Shown here piece after piece: positions 1 to 8,924 of a stretch of 64,000 bases of DNA. The stretch is from the NCBI RefSeq assembly GCF_030254645.1, contig NZ_CP116346.1:3041973-3105972 (forward strand), in the 5' to 3' direction. The translations under genes were made by a program, and so were the position numbers. How positions within the stretch are numbered: the stretch's first letter is position 1; each line of letters begins with the position of its first letter. This DNA comes from Paucibacter sediminis. Lineage in GTDB: Bacteria; Pseudomonadota; Gammaproteobacteria; Burkholderiales; Burkholderiaceae_C. Below the pieces are notes generated by a model. That model did no database searches. It was not told the origin of the DNA and saw only the letters and a list, made by a program, of their open reading frames with translations.

Positions 1-1163
1 TTGTGCGCCACCGCATGCGGGCGCGGCCCGACGATGCTCATGCGCCCCTGCAGCACATTGATGAACTGCGGCAGCTCATCCAGCGAGGTGCGGCGGATGA
101 AGGCGCCGAAGCGGGTGATGCGCGGGTCGTCCTTGGTGGCCTGCCTGACCACCGGGCCGTTGTCCTGGCTGCGCATGGAGCGGAACTTGTAGACGATGAT
201 CTCCTCGCCATCCAGGCCGTTGCGGCGTTGCTTGAAGATCACCGGCCCGGGCGAGCTGAGCTTCACGCCGATCGCGATCGCCAGCAGGATGGGCGAGATC
301 AGCACCAGGATCAGGCCGGCCAGCACCACGTCGCTGGCGCGCTTGACGAGTTCGTTGATGCCGGTGAAGGGGGTTTCGCAAATGCCCACCACGGGCACGC
401 CGTTCATGTCCTGCAGGCGGCCCTGGATGATGCTGATACCGAACACGTCGGGCACGAAGAACAGCGAGGCGGTGGTGCCCTGGACCTGCTCCAGCAGCTG
501 CACGATGCGCGGCTGCGAGCCCAGCGGCAGGGTGATGTAGACCTCGCGCACATTGTTTTTGCGCACATAGTCGCTCAGCTCGCTGAGCATGCCCACCAGC
601 TGCGGGCTGGCGTCGGGGTGCAGGCGCTCGTCCTGGCGGTCATCGAAGAAGCCCAGCAGCTCGACGCCGCCATGCGGCCCGGCGGCCAGGGCCTTGGCCA
701 CCTTGGCGCCCAACGGCCCGGCACCCACGATCACCGCGCTGCGCCGCGAGCTCGGGTGCGAGGCCTGCCAGAGCAGCAGGCGGCGGCCGATCAGGATGGC
801 CAGCAGCTGCGCCAACGGCGTGATGATGCCCCACCACATCAGCACCTTGTCTTCGAAGTAGTGCAGGCTGTTGGTGGCGTAGCCGAACATGCCGAGGATC
901 AGCAGCAGGGTGATCCAGGAGCCCAGCACGTCCAGCGTGGCGCTGACCGGGTGCTCGGCGAAGCGGTTGCGGCCCGGGAAGGTGAGGGCGAACACCAGCA
1001 GGCACAGCGTGTAGGTGGAACGCAGTACCGGCTCGTCGAAATAGTCGTTCACCAGGAAGAAGCACAGCACGATCAGGCTGGGCTCCAGGAAGGCGGCGAT
1101 CAATGACTGGACCGATTGCGGTGCGCTGTAGAAGGTTCTCTTGTAGCTGCGGTCCTCGAACAT
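1..1163 (-). CDS. Undecaprenyl-phosphate glucose phosphotransferase-type sugar transferase (partial, C-terminus off window)
   Basis: Membrane enzyme that would start exopolysaccharide or colanic-acid-like repeat units by moving a sugar-1-phosphate onto undecaprenyl phosphate. Translating the minus strand from the ATG at 1163 gives MFEDRSYKRTFYSAPQ, several hydrophobic helices, a Rossmann-like stretch VGAGPLGAKVAKAL near residue 150, and the PF02397 catalytic domain (KRASDVV, then IFKQRRNGLDGEEI and YKFRSM). The window ends just past the diagnostic SIVGPRPHA, so roughly 387 residues are present and perhaps 70 are missing. The usual family length is about 460. Other open frames across this stretch are shadows. 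It is transcribed away from ubiJ; downstream polysaccharide genes presumably lie beyond the left edge (inference). Confidence 0.9.
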   Translation of the reverse strand, partial: MFEDRSYKRTFYSAPQSVQSLIAAFLEPSLIVLCFFLVNDYFDEPVLRSTYTLCLLVFALTFPGRNRFAEHPVSATLDVLGSWITLLLILGMFGYATNSLHYFEDKVLMWWGIITPLAQLLAILIGRRLLLWQASHPSSRRSAVIVGAGPLGAKVAKALAAGPHGGVELLGFFDDRQDERLHPDASPQLVGMLSELSDYVRKNNVREVYITLPLGSQPRIVQLLEQVQGTTASLFFVPDVFGISIIQGRLQDMNGVPVVGICETPFTGINELVKRASDVVLAGLILVLISPILLAIAIGVKLSSPGPVIFKQRRNGLDGEEIIVYKFRSMRSQDNGPVVRQATKDDPRITRFGAFIRRTSLDELPQFINVLQGRMSIVGPRPHAVAH

Positions 1164-1342
1164 CTCGGCGTGGCCCCCGGTGCCTTTTGTTTGCTTCTGT
1201 CGTCGATGGTGGTGCTGCGCGGCACGCAATGGGTGCCGTCAGTCCAGCCCCCTTGTCTGGACATGAGCGCGGATTCTCTCTCAATTAGCCGGCGCTCCCG
1301 GGCGGGGTCCCCCCCTAAGTCGAGGCGGGGTGAGGCCCTGTC

Positions 1343-1355
1343 TACAATCCGCGCA
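1343..1355 (+). promoter_or_regulatory. -10 element of ubiJ, likely leaderless start
   Basis: TACAAT (1343-1348) is a 5/6 match to the sigma70 -10 box and ends six bases before the ubiJ ATG at 1355. The expected transcription start therefore falls on the ATG itself, and no Shine-Dalgarno sequence is visible. The -35 region is not recognisable. Confidence 0.5.
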
Positions 1356-1888
1356 TGCTGAACGATTGGTCAAGACTCTGGGCACCGGCGGTGCAGGATC
1401 GCATCACCTTGTTGCTCAACCATGTCATTTCGCGGGAAAGCCACGCGATGGCGCGGCTGCAGCCGCAGGCCGGCAAGTCGGTGCTGGTGCATCTGCGCGG
1501 CTGGCCCGGGCTGCTGCCGGCCGCCCCCGACCTGGCCCTGCAGGTCACGCCCGCCGGCCTGTGGGAGCGGCTCGACGCCGCGCCGGCTGACGCGCTGCGC
1601 ATCGAGATCGACGCCGCCAACCCTGCCGCGCTGGCCTTTGGCGCGCTCACCGGCGCCAAGCCCGACGTGCAGATCCAGGGGGACGCTGCCTTTGCCGCCG
1701 AGATGAACTGGCTGATGGAAAACCTGCGCTGGGACCTCGAGGATGAGCTCGCCCAGCTGGTTGGCCCGGCGCCCGCGCATCAGCTTGCGCGCTGGGGCGG
1801 GGCGATCGCCCAGGCCTTTGGCAAGTTCGCCAAGTTTGCCGATGGGGCCCGCAACGCGGCCATGTCAGGTGGCCGCGGGCCGGCATGA
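1355..1888 (+). CDS. ubiJ: Ubiquinone biosynthesis accessory factor UbiJ (SCP2-like)
   Basis: A 177-residue soluble protein with an SCP2-type lipid-binding fold. In Enterobacteria UbiJ is a scaffold for the ubiquinone hydroxylase/methylase complex and helps bring hydrophobic intermediates to the enzymes. The sequence shows the usual N-terminal segment ([20 protein letters not shown]), a beta-rich middle with PDVQIQGD, and a C-terminal helical stretch [19 protein letters not shown] typical of UbiJ. The stop overlaps the ubiB start by four bases (1885-1888), so the two are translationally coupled. ubiE is not adjacent on this side. Confidence 0.9.
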   Translation: MLNDWSRLWAPAVQDRITLLLNHVISRESHAMARLQPQAGKSVLVHLRGWPGLLPAAPDLALQVTPAGLWERLDAAPADALRIEIDAANPAALAFGALTGAKPDVQIQGDAAFAAEMNWLMENLRWDLEDELAQLVGPAPAHQLARWGGAIAQAFGKFAKFADGARNAAMSGGRGPA

Positions 1889-3441
1889 GGTACTTCGCCC
1901 GCCTGCTGGTCATCGGCTGGACCATCTTCCGTTTCGGTCTGGACGAAATGGCCCTCTCGGGCCTGAGCGGGCGGCGCTTCCGCTGGCTGCGCCGGCTGAT
2001 TTCGGTGGGCCGCAGCTGGCAGCAGCCGCGCGGCGTGCGCCTGCGCCTGGCGCTGGAGCGGCTGGGGCCGATCTTCGTCAAGTTCGGCCAGGTGCTCTCC
2101 ACCCGCCGCGACCTGGTGCCCGGCGACATCGTCGAGGAACTGGCCCGCTTGCAGGACGATGTGCCGCCGTTCCCGGCCGAGACCTCGCGCGCCCTGGTGG
2201 AAAAGGCCTTCGGGCGCCGGATTGAAGAGCTGTTCGGCAGCTTCGAGGCCGAGCCGGTGGCCAGCGCCTCGATCGCCCAGGTGCATTTCGCTACCCTGAA
2301 GGACGGCCGCGAGGTCGCGGTGAAGGTGCTGCGCCCCGGCATGCTGGACGTGATCGAGGACGACCTGGCCCTGCTGCGTACCATCGCCGGCTGGGTCGAG
2401 CGCCTCAGCGCCGATGGCCGGCGTCTCAAGCCGCGCGAGGTGGTGGCCGAGTTCGACACCTATCTGCACGACGAGCTCGACCTGGTGCGCGAGGCCGCCA
2501 ACGCGGCCCAGCTGCGCCGCAATATGGATGGCCTGAACCTGGTGATGGTGCCCGTGATGATGTGGGACCTGTGCACCAGCGAGGTGATCGTGATGGAACG
2601 CATGAGCGGCGTGCCCATCAGCCAGGTGCAGCGCCTGAGGGACGCCGGGGTGGACATCCCCAAGCTGGCGCGCGACGGCGTCACCATCTTCTTCACCCAG
2701 GTGTTCCGCGACGGCTTCTTCCACGCCGACATGCACCCCGGCAACATCCAGGTGAGCCTGGCGCCCGCCACCTTCGGCCGCTATATCGCGCTGGACTTCG
2801 GCATCATCGGCACGCTCACCGAGGTGGACAAGGAATACCTGGCGCAGAACTTCATCGCCTTCTTCCAGCGCGACTACAAGCGCGTGGCCGAGCTGCACAT
2901 CGAATCCGGCTGGGTGCCCGCGGGCACCCGTGTGGACGAGCTCGAGAGCGCGGTGCGGGCGGTCTGCGAGCCGCATTTCGACCGGCCGCTGAAGGACATC
3001 TCGCTGGGCCAGGTGCTGATGCGCCTGTTCCAGACCTCGCGCCGCTTCAACGTCGAGATCCAGCCGCAGCTGGTGCTGCTGCAGAAGACCCTGCTGAACG
3101 TGGAGGGCCTGGGCCGCCAGCTCGACCCCGAGCTGGATCTCTGGGCCACCGCCAAGCCCTTCCTGGAGCGCTGGATGAACGAGCAGGTGGGCTGGCGCGC
3201 CCTGGTGCACCAGCTCAAGAAGGAGGCGCCGCGCTATGCCCAGCTCTTCCCCGAGCTGCCGCGCCTGCTGCACGACGCGCTCAAGCGCCAGGCCTCGCCG
3301 CACGATGGCCGCGCCATCCAGGCGCTGATCCAGGAGCAGCGCCGCACCAACCGGCTGCTGCAGGCGCTGCTCTATGGTGCGGTGGGCTTCACCCTGGGGC
3401 TGCTGGCGGCCAATGTGCTGATGCGCGTGCATTGGTTCTGA
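1885..3441 (+). CDS. ubiB: Ubiquinone biosynthesis regulatory protein kinase-like UbiB
   Basis: A 518-residue member of the ABC1/ADCK/UbiB atypical kinase family, needed for ubiquinone biosynthesis, probably by ATPase action that extracts lipid intermediates. Seen in order: the KxGQ motif ([18 protein letters not shown]), the Ala-rich nucleotide loop (SASIAQVH), the VAVKVLRPG lysine, the [11 protein letters not shown] ExD-type segment, HADMHPGNI catalytic loop and LDFGIIG metal motif. A hydrophobic C-terminus (about residues 490-515) gives the usual membrane anchor. It overlaps ubiJ by four bases and forms an operon with it. Length is normal for the family. Confidence 0.96.
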   Translation: MRYFARLLVIGWTIFRFGLDEMALSGLSGRRFRWLRRLISVGRSWQQPRGVRLRLALERLGPIFVKFGQVLSTRRDLVPGDIVEELARLQDDVPPFPAETSRALVEKAFGRRIEELFGSFEAEPVASASIAQVHFATLKDGREVAVKVLRPGMLDVIEDDLALLRTIAGWVERLSADGRRLKPREVVAEFDTYLHDELDLVREAANAAQLRRNMDGLNLVMVPVMMWDLCTSEVIVMERMSGVPISQVQRLRDAGVDIPKLARDGVTIFFTQVFRDGFFHADMHPGNIQVSLAPATFGRYIALDFGIIGTLTEVDKEYLAQNFIAFFQRDYKRVAELHIESGWVPAGTRVDELESAVRAVCEPHFDRPLKDISLGQVLMRLFQTSRRFNVEIQPQLVLLQKTLLNVEGLGRQLDPELDLWATAKPFLERWMNEQVGWRALVHQLKKEAPRYAQLFPELPRLLHDALKRQASPHDGRAIQALIQEQRRTNRLLQALLYGAVGFTLGLLAANVLMRVHWF

Positions 3442-3541
3442 TTGGAGAGGGCTCTCAGACAAGCCCGCATGGCCCGCGGCTTGCGTTGCGCTGATAATCC
3501 GGCGCGCTTTCCTTTGCCGGGCCCTGCCCGAGACGCTTGCC

Positions 3542-5020
3542 ATGAACACCACGCTGATTGTCTTTGTCGTGCTCTACCTGCTGGGGACCCTGGGCCTGGG
3601 GGTCTGGGCCGGCACCCGCATCAAGAACACCAGTGACTTCGCCATCGCCGGCCGCAGCCTGCCGCTGATCATGGTGATCACCACCACCTTCGCCACCTGG
3701 TTCGGTGCCGAGACGGTGATGGGCATCCCGGCCAAGTTCGTGCAGGGCGGCCTGAATTCCATCGTCGAGGACCCCTTCGGCGCCGGCACCTGCCTGATCC
3801 TGGTGGGCGCCTTCTTCGCCACCAAGCTGTACCGGCAGAACCTGCTGACCATCGGCGACTTCTACCGCCAGCGCTTCGGCAAGGGCGTCGAGGTGTTCTG
3901 CTCCAGCGCCATCATCCTCAGCTACCTGGGCTGGGTGGCGGCGCAGATCACCGCCCTCGGCCTGGTGTTCTCGGTGCTGACCAATGGCGCGATGAGCGAG
4001 ACCGCCGGCATGATCGTCGGCACCCTGGCGGTGCTGATCTATGTGGTGATCGGCGGCTTCCTGGCGGTGGCCTGGACCGACTTCATCCAGATGATCGTGC
4101 TGGTGATCGGCCTGTCGGTGATCGCGGTGTTCTCGGCCGACCTGGCCGGTGGTGCCGACAAGGTGTTCGCGATGGCGCAGAGCAAGGAGCTGTTCAGGTT
4201 CCTGCCCGAGCCCAGCTTCACCGAGATCGCCATGTTCGTCGGCGCCGGCGTCACCATGATGCTGGGCAGCATTCCGCAGCAGGACGTGTTCCAGCGCGTC
4301 ATGTCGGCCAAGGACGAGAAGACCGCCCGCAACGGCGCCATGATCGGCGGCATCAGCTACATCCTGTTCGCCGCCGTGCCCATGTTCATCGTCGCCAGTG
4401 CGGTGGTGGTAATGGGCCAGCAGGCCCTGGACGTGGCGCGCGACGATTACCAGAAGCTGCTGCCCCTGTTCGTGCTGAGCAAGATGCCGCTGATCATGCA
4501 GATCCTGTTCTTCGGTGCGCTGCTCTCGGCCATCAAGAGCACCTCCTCGGCCACGCTGCTGGCGCCCTCGACCAGCTTCGTCGAGAACATCCTGAAGAAT
4601 CTGCGCCCGCACATGGGCGACCGCCAGCAGCTGCTGGCGATGCGCCTGACCATCATCGTGTTCGCCGCCCTGGTGCTGGCCTATGCGATCGCGATGCAGG
4701 GCACCTCGATCTATGAGTTGGTGTCCTCGGCCTACCAGGTCACCCTGGTGGGGGCCTTCGTGCCGCTGGTGATGGGCTTGTACTGGCAGCGCGCCACCAC
4801 CCAGGGGGCGATCTTCTCGCTGGTGGGCGGCATTGCGGTCTGGATCGCCTTCCTGCCCCAGGTCAGCAGCCTGGGCGAGGGCTTCCCGGGGCAGCTGGCC
4901 GGCCTGCTGGTGGCGATCGTGGCGATGGTGCTGGGCTCGCTGGCCCCGCAGTGGCTGAAGAACCGCCGCGAGCACAAGCACCATGTCGCGGGGCTGGCGA
5001 ACGAGGCCTCGCCCCTATAA
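3542..5020 (+). CDS. Sodium:solute symporter (SSS family)
   Basis: A 492-residue polytopic inner-membrane protein of the SSS family (proline/pantothenate/acetate symporter relatives). It begins with a transmembrane helix followed by the family signature region (IKNTSDFAIAGRSLPL, then TTFATWFGAETVMGIPAKF), and hydrophobic segments recur to the end, consistent with 13 helices. The C-terminal tail is short and charged (LKNRREHKHHVAG). The substrate cannot be read from sequence. It sits 100 bases after ubiB; GATAAT at 3493-3498 is a possible -10. Its TAA stop lies inside the presumed -10 box of the next operon. Confidence 0.88.
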   Translation: MNTTLIVFVVLYLLGTLGLGVWAGTRIKNTSDFAIAGRSLPLIMVITTTFATWFGAETVMGIPAKFVQGGLNSIVEDPFGAGTCLILVGAFFATKLYRQNLLTIGDFYRQRFGKGVEVFCSSAIILSYLGWVAAQITALGLVFSVLTNGAMSETAGMIVGTLAVLIYVVIGGFLAVAWTDFIQMIVLVIGLSVIAVFSADLAGGADKVFAMAQSKELFRFLPEPSFTEIAMFVGAGVTMMLGSIPQQDVFQRVMSAKDEKTARNGAMIGGISYILFAAVPMFIVASAVVVMGQQALDVARDDYQKLLPLFVLSKMPLIMQILFFGALLSAIKSTSSATLLAPSTSFVENILKNLRPHMGDRQQLLAMRLTIIVFAALVLAYAIAMQGTSIYELVSSAYQVTLVGAFVPLVMGLYWQRATTQGAIFSLVGGIAVWIAFLPQVSSLGEGFPGQLAGLLVAIVAMVLGSLAPQWLKNRREHKHHVAGLANEASPL

Positions 5021-5021
5021 T
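5016..5021 (+). promoter_or_regulatory. Perfect -10 box (TATAAT) upstream of fmdB-DUF502-aspS
   Basis: TATAAT at 5016-5021 matches the consensus exactly and overlaps the stop codon of the symporter gene (5018-5020). A start near 5028 would leave about 25 bases before the fmdB ATG. The -35 side is weak (CTGGCG at about 4994). Confidence 0.45.
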
Positions 5022-5052
5022 TCGCGTTTCCTATCAATAGCTTAGACCCCTC

Positions 5053-5361
5053 ATGCCGATCTACGCCTACCGCTGCAGTACCTGCGGTCACGCCAAAGAC
5101 GTGCTGCAAAAGCTGTCTGATGCCCCGCTGAGCACCTGCCCCGCCTGCGGGGCCGAGAGCTTCAGCAAGCAAGTCACCGCCGCCGGCTTCCAGCTCAAGG
5201 GCTCGGGCTGGTACGCCACCGATTTCAAGGGTGGCAGCGCCGGCACGGCCGCGCCCGCCACCGCGGCAGGCGGCGCCGCTGCCGCCGCTGCGCCCGCGGC
5301 CGACGCTGCGCCGGCCGCGGCCTCGTCCACGCCTTGCGGGGGCTCCTGCGCCTGCCATTGA
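5053..5361 (+). CDS. FmdB-family zinc ribbon protein
   Basis: A 102-residue protein whose first 50 residues are the FmdB/CxxC_CxxC_SSSS zinc ribbon: MPIYAYRCSTCGH, then CPACGAESFSKQVTAAGFQLKGSGWYATD. Two CxxC pairs should bind one zinc. The family is widespread, is named after a putative regulator in formamidase operons, and has no settled function. The C-terminal half is almost pure Ala/Pro/Gly and ends in a cysteine-histidine tail CGGSCACH, which could be a second metal site. It is followed after 45 bases by the DUF502 gene and then aspS, an arrangement I know from many Burkholderiales. No clear Shine-Dalgarno precedes the ATG. Confidence 0.9.
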   Translation: MPIYAYRCSTCGHAKDVLQKLSDAPLSTCPACGAESFSKQVTAAGFQLKGSGWYATDFKGGSAGTAAPATAAGGAAAAAAPAADAAPAAASSTPCGGSCACH

Positions 5362-5406
5362 CATGACCCGCCGCGGGCCGCGAGGCCGGGCCGCACAAGG
5401 AACCCA

Positions 5407-6063
5407 GTGAGAAAGTACATCATCGCCGGCCTGCTCGTCTGGCTACCGCTTGCCATCACCATCTGGGTGTTGCATCAGGTGCTGGGCGTCGTCAACGGCG
5501 TGTTCGACTCGCTGCTGGGTGCCCTCAAGGTGGTCTCGCCCAGTTCGCTGCACGACGGCATCTCCAGCCTCAGCGACGTGCCGGGCCTGGGCCTGGTGAT
5601 CCTGGTGGGCGGCCTGCTGCTCACCGGCATGTTCGTGGCGAACATCTTCGGCCAGTGGTGGCTCAGGCAATGGGACAAGCTGATGTCCAGCATCCCCATC
5701 GTCAAGAGCATCTACAGCTCGGTCAAGCAGGTCTCGGACACCCTGTTCTCCAGCAGCGGCAACGCCTTTCGCGAGGCGGTGCTGGTGCAGTACCCGCGCG
5801 AGGGCAGCTGGACCATCGCCTTCGTCACCGGCTCGCCCAGCGGCGAGGTGGCGCAGCATTTCCCCGAGGAGCATGTGAGCCTGTACGTGCCCACCACGCC
5901 GAACCCGACCTCGGGCTTCTTCCTGATGATGCCGCGCACCAGCATCCGCTCGCTGGACATGAGCGTGGACGAGGCGCTCAAGTACATCATCTCGATGGGG
6001 GTGGTGGCGCCGAATACCGGCCATGCGGCAGCCGCCCCGACCGAACGAAATCTACCGGGTTGA
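5407..6063 (+). CDS. DUF502 family membrane protein
   Basis: A 218-residue inner-membrane protein of the DUF502 family, function unknown. The GTG start at 5407 follows an AAGGA ribosome-binding site (5396-5400) and gives the characteristic N-terminus MRKYIIAGLLVWLPLAITIWVL. A second hydrophobic helix (PGLGLVILVGGLLLTGMFVAN) and the conserved IVKSIYSSVKQVSDTLFSS follow, then a soluble beta domain with the family's PNPTSGFFLMMPR signature. It lies between fmdB and aspS and is probably co-transcribed with both. Confidence 0.9.
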   Translation: MRKYIIAGLLVWLPLAITIWVLHQVLGVVNGVFDSLLGALKVVSPSSLHDGISSLSDVPGLGLVILVGGLLLTGMFVANIFGQWWLRQWDKLMSSIPIVKSIYSSVKQVSDTLFSSSGNAFREAVLVQYPREGSWTIAFVTGSPSGEVAQHFPEEHVSLYVPTTPNPTSGFFLMMPRTSIRSLDMSVDEALKYIISMGVVAPNTGHAAAAPTERNLPG

Positions 6064-6177
6064 TCGCCCCGGCCGGCGTTCAACCCTGAGGGCAGCCTGC
6101 CCGACCAGAGCCACCAGACAAGACCTGACCCCGCTGCGCAAGAGGCGCAGCGCACCCAAGAATTCGGAGAAAACGAT

Positions 6178-7971
6178 ATGCGTACCTGCTATGCCGGCCA
6201 AGTCAGCGAGAAGCTGCTCGACCAGACCGTGACCCTGATGGGCTGGGCCCATCGCCGCCGCGACCATGGCGGCGTGATCTTCATCGACCTGCGCGACCGC
6301 GAGGGCCTGGTGCAGGTGGTCTGCGACCCCGACCGCGCCGAGATGTTCAAGGTGGCGGAAGACGTGCGCAACGAGTTCTGCCTGAAGATCGTCGGCAAGG
6401 TGCGCGCGCGCCCGGCCGGCACCGAGAACGCCAACCTCACCAGCGGCAAGATCGAGATCCTCTGCCATGAGCTGGAAGTGCTGAACCCCTCGGTGACGCC
6501 CCCGTTCCAGCTGGACGACGAGAACCTCTCCGAGACCACGCGCCTCACGCACCGCGTGCTGGACCTGCGCCGCCCCTACATGCAGAACAACCTGATGCTG
6601 CGCTACCGCGTGGCGATGGAGGCGCGCAAGTTCCTGGACGAGCATGGCTTCATCGACATCGAGACGCCCATGCTCACCAAGAGCACGCCCGAGGGCGCGC
6701 GCGACTACCTGGTGCCCAGCCGTGTGCACGACGGCACCTTCTTCGCGCTGCCGCAATCGCCCCAGCTCTTCAAGCAGCTGCTGATGGTGGCCGGCTACGA
6801 CCGCTACTACCAGATCACCAAGTGCTTCCGCGACGAAGACCTGCGCGCCGATCGCCAGCCCGAATTCACCCAGATCGATATCGAAACGAGCTTCCTCACC
6901 GAGCAGGAAATCCGTGACATGTTCGAGGGCATGATCCGCCACGTCTTCATGAAGGCGCTGAACGTGGACCTGGGCGCCTACCCGGTGATGAAGTACGCGG
7001 ACGCGATGCACCGCTTCGGCTCCGACAAGCCGGACCTGCGCGTCAAGCTCGAGTTCACCGAACTCACCGATGCGATGGGCGATGTTGACTTCAAGGTCTT
7101 CTCCACCCCCGCCACCACCCCCGGTGGCCGCGTGGTCGCCCTGCGCGTGCCGGGCGGCGCGGCCATGAGCCGCGGCGAGATCGACAGCTACACCGAGTTC
7201 GTGAAGATTTACGGTGCCAAGGGCCTGGCCTGGATCAAGGTCAATGAAGTGGCCAAGGGCCGCGAAGGCCTGCAGTCGCCCATCGTCAAGAACCTGCACG
7301 ACAAGGCCGTGGCCGACATCCTGGCGCGCACCGGCGCGCAGGACGGCGACCTGCTGTTCTTCGGTGCCGACAAGGCCAAGGTGGTGAACGATGCCATCGG
7401 CGCGCTGCGCCTGAAGGTGGGCCACAGCGAATTCGGCAAGAGCCATGGCCTGTTCGAAGACCGTTGGGCACCGCTGTGGGTGGTGGACTTCCCGATGTTC
7501 GAGCACGACGAAGAGAACGACCGCTGGGCGGCCGTGCACCACCCGTTCACCGCGCCCAAGGACGGTCACGAGGACCTGATGGTCACCGACCCGGGCAAGT
7601 GCATCGCCAAGGCCTACGACATGGTGCTGAACGGCTGGGAGCTGGGTGGCGGCTCGATCCGTATCCACCGCGCCGAGGTGCAGAGCAAGGTGTTCGACGC
7701 GCTCAAGATCAGCAAGGAAGATGCCCAGGTCAAGTTCGGCTTCCTGCTGGACGCGCTGCAGTACGGCGCGCCCCCGCACGGCGGCCTGGCCTTCGGCCTG
7801 GATCGCCTGGTGACGCTGATGACCAAGGCCGACTCGATCCGCGACGTGATCGCCTTCCCCAAGACCCAGCGCGCGCAATGCCTGCTGACCGGCGCACCCT
7901 CGTATGTGGACGAGAAGCAGCTGCGCGAGCTGCACATCCGCCTGCGCAATGCGGGTGCCGCAGCGGCCTGA
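6178..7971 (+). CDS. aspS: Aspartyl-tRNA synthetase
   Basis: A 597-residue class IIb synthetase that charges tRNA with aspartate in the cytoplasm. The N-terminal OB-fold anticodon-binding domain (about 1-105, [20 protein letters not shown]) is followed by class II motif 1, motif 2 ([18 protein letters not shown]), the bacterial GAD insertion (about 290-420) and motif 3 ([13 protein letters not shown]). Length is normal for the bacterial type. Whether it is discriminating or also charges Asn-tRNA cannot be told here. An intrinsic terminator lies 29 bases after the stop, so aspS ends its transcript. Confidence 0.97.
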   Translation: MRTCYAGQVSEKLLDQTVTLMGWAHRRRDHGGVIFIDLRDREGLVQVVCDPDRAEMFKVAEDVRNEFCLKIVGKVRARPAGTENANLTSGKIEILCHELEVLNPSVTPPFQLDDENLSETTRLTHRVLDLRRPYMQNNLMLRYRVAMEARKFLDEHGFIDIETPMLTKSTPEGARDYLVPSRVHDGTFFALPQSPQLFKQLLMVAGYDRYYQITKCFRDEDLRADRQPEFTQIDIETSFLTEQEIRDMFEGMIRHVFMKALNVDLGAYPVMKYADAMHRFGSDKPDLRVKLEFTELTDAMGDVDFKVFSTPATTPGGRVVALRVPGGAAMSRGEIDSYTEFVKIYGAKGLAWIKVNEVAKGREGLQSPIVKNLHDKAVADILARTGAQDGDLLFFGADKAKVVNDAIGALRLKVGHSEFGKSHGLFEDRWAPLWVVDFPMFEHDEENDRWAAVHHPFTAPKDGHEDLMVTDPGKCIAKAYDMVLNGWELGGGSIRIHRAEVQSKVFDALKISKEDAQVKFGFLLDALQYGAPPHGGLAFGLDRLVTLMTKADSIRDVIAFPKTQRAQCLLTGAPSYVDEKQLRELHIRLRNAGAAAA

Positions 7972-7999
7972 TTGGGCGCGTGCAAGCAAGTCTTCGCAG

Positions 8000-8026
8000 G
8001 GGCCGCAACAGCGGCCCTTTTTCTTT
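8000..8026 (+). terminator. Rho-independent terminator after aspS
   Basis: GGGCCGC (8000-8006), loop AACA, GCGGCCC (8011-8017), then a T-rich tail TTTTTCTTT. Seven perfect GC-rich pairs plus the T run make this the clearest intrinsic terminator in the window. Confidence 0.9.
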
Positions 8027-8062
8027 CGCGTGTGACAAAACGTTTCTCAGGGAGAGAACAAG

Positions 8063-8860
8063 ATGATGATGCGCAATACCGTTCTGCTGGCCGCCTTGGC
8101 CGTGGTGCTCGCCGGCTGCGGCAAGCAGGGAGCCCAGTTGGGGCAGGGGGGCTCGGTGGTGAGCGGTTCGGCCGGTCCGGCGGGGGCCCAGTCCGCCGCA
8201 CGCGAGCTGCAGAAATGCGAGGCGCCGGTGGCCACCCTGGCCCTGGTGGAGAACCCCAACGGCTACACCATGGCAGGCGGCTATGCCCTGCCCAGCTCGC
8301 CGCTGCCGCTGGTGCGCCTGCTGGCCCAGCAGAGCGGCTGCTTCCGGGTGGTGGACCGCGCCGCCGGCCTCAAGGCCGTGATCAAGGAGCAGGAGCTCAA
8401 GGATGCCGGCGTGCTGCGCCAGCAGGGCAGCACGGTGGCTAAGGGCAAGGGTTACGAGGCTCAATACAGCCTCACCCCCAGCCTGACCTTCTCAGAGCAG
8501 GATGCCGGCCGCCAGCTGGGCGGCATCATGGCGTCCATCCCGGTGCTCAACAAGCTGGTGGGCGCGGCCGAGCATGTCAAGCTCAAGGAGGCGCAGGTGG
8601 CGCTGCTGCTGACCGACAACGAGACCACCGAACAAGTGGCCGCAGCGACCGGTTCGGTGCAGGTTACCGATCTGGGCATGGGCGGCATGATGCTGGGCAA
8701 GCTGGGCGGCGCCGCCGGCGCTGGCTGGAGCAATAGCAATGAAGGCAAGGTGATCGCCGCCGCATTTCTCGATGCCCACAACCACCTAGTGACCCAGCTG
8801 CGCATGTTGCAGGCCAAAGAGCTGCCGACGCCGGTTGCCACCAAGCCAGGCAAGAGCTGA
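8063..8860 (+). CDS. CsgG/HfaB-like lipoprotein
   Basis: A 265-residue lipoprotein. Three ATGs in a row (8063, 8066, 8069) follow the GGGAGAG ribosome-binding site at 8050-8056. The signal peptide ends in the lipobox VLAGC, so the mature protein would begin at the cysteine near residue 19. The body resembles the CsgG-type periplasmic fold: an APVATLALVE strand, LVRLLAQQSGCFRVVDR, and later the long segment with QVALLLTDNETTEQVAAATG. CsgG proteins form curli-secretion pores in the outer membrane, but no csgA/B/E/F genes are nearby, so a pore role is unsupported; it may be one of the many orphan CsgG-domain lipoproteins. It stands alone between a terminator and the TPR gene. Confidence 0.7.
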   Translation: MMMRNTVLLAALAVVLAGCGKQGAQLGQGGSVVSGSAGPAGAQSAARELQKCEAPVATLALVENPNGYTMAGGYALPSSPLPLVRLLAQQSGCFRVVDRAAGLKAVIKEQELKDAGVLRQQGSTVAKGKGYEAQYSLTPSLTFSEQDAGRQLGGIMASIPVLNKLVGAAEHVKLKEAQVALLLTDNETTEQVAAATGSVQVTDLGMGGMMLGKLGGAAGAGWSNSNEGKVIAAAFLDAHNHLVTQLRMLQAKELPTPVATKPGKS

Positions 8861-8883
8861 CCCCGACAGACCGGGCGCTGCAA

Positions 8884-8896
8884 CTCGCTATGCTTG
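8884..8896 (+). promoter_or_regulatory. Possible -10 element (TATGCT) of the TPR protein gene
   Basis: The 13-mer CTCGCTATGCTTG contains TATGCT (8889-8894) and lies 28 bases before the ATG at 8925, behind which an AAGAGGA ribosome-binding site (8908-8914) is well placed. The identical 13-mer occurs upstream of nudB (19866-19878). Confidence 0.35.
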
Positions 8897-8924
8897 CGCC
8901 TCCATTCAAGAGGACGCTACGAGC

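Noticed and set aside
640-1284. Minus-strand open frame at the left edge
   Set aside because: Out of frame with the sugar transferase, whose own frame (from 1163) shows the conserved SIVGPRPHA motif.
8063-8860. CsgG-like gene as part of a curli locus
   Set aside because: No curlin or other csg gene is present nearby; only the lipoprotein domain resemblance remains.
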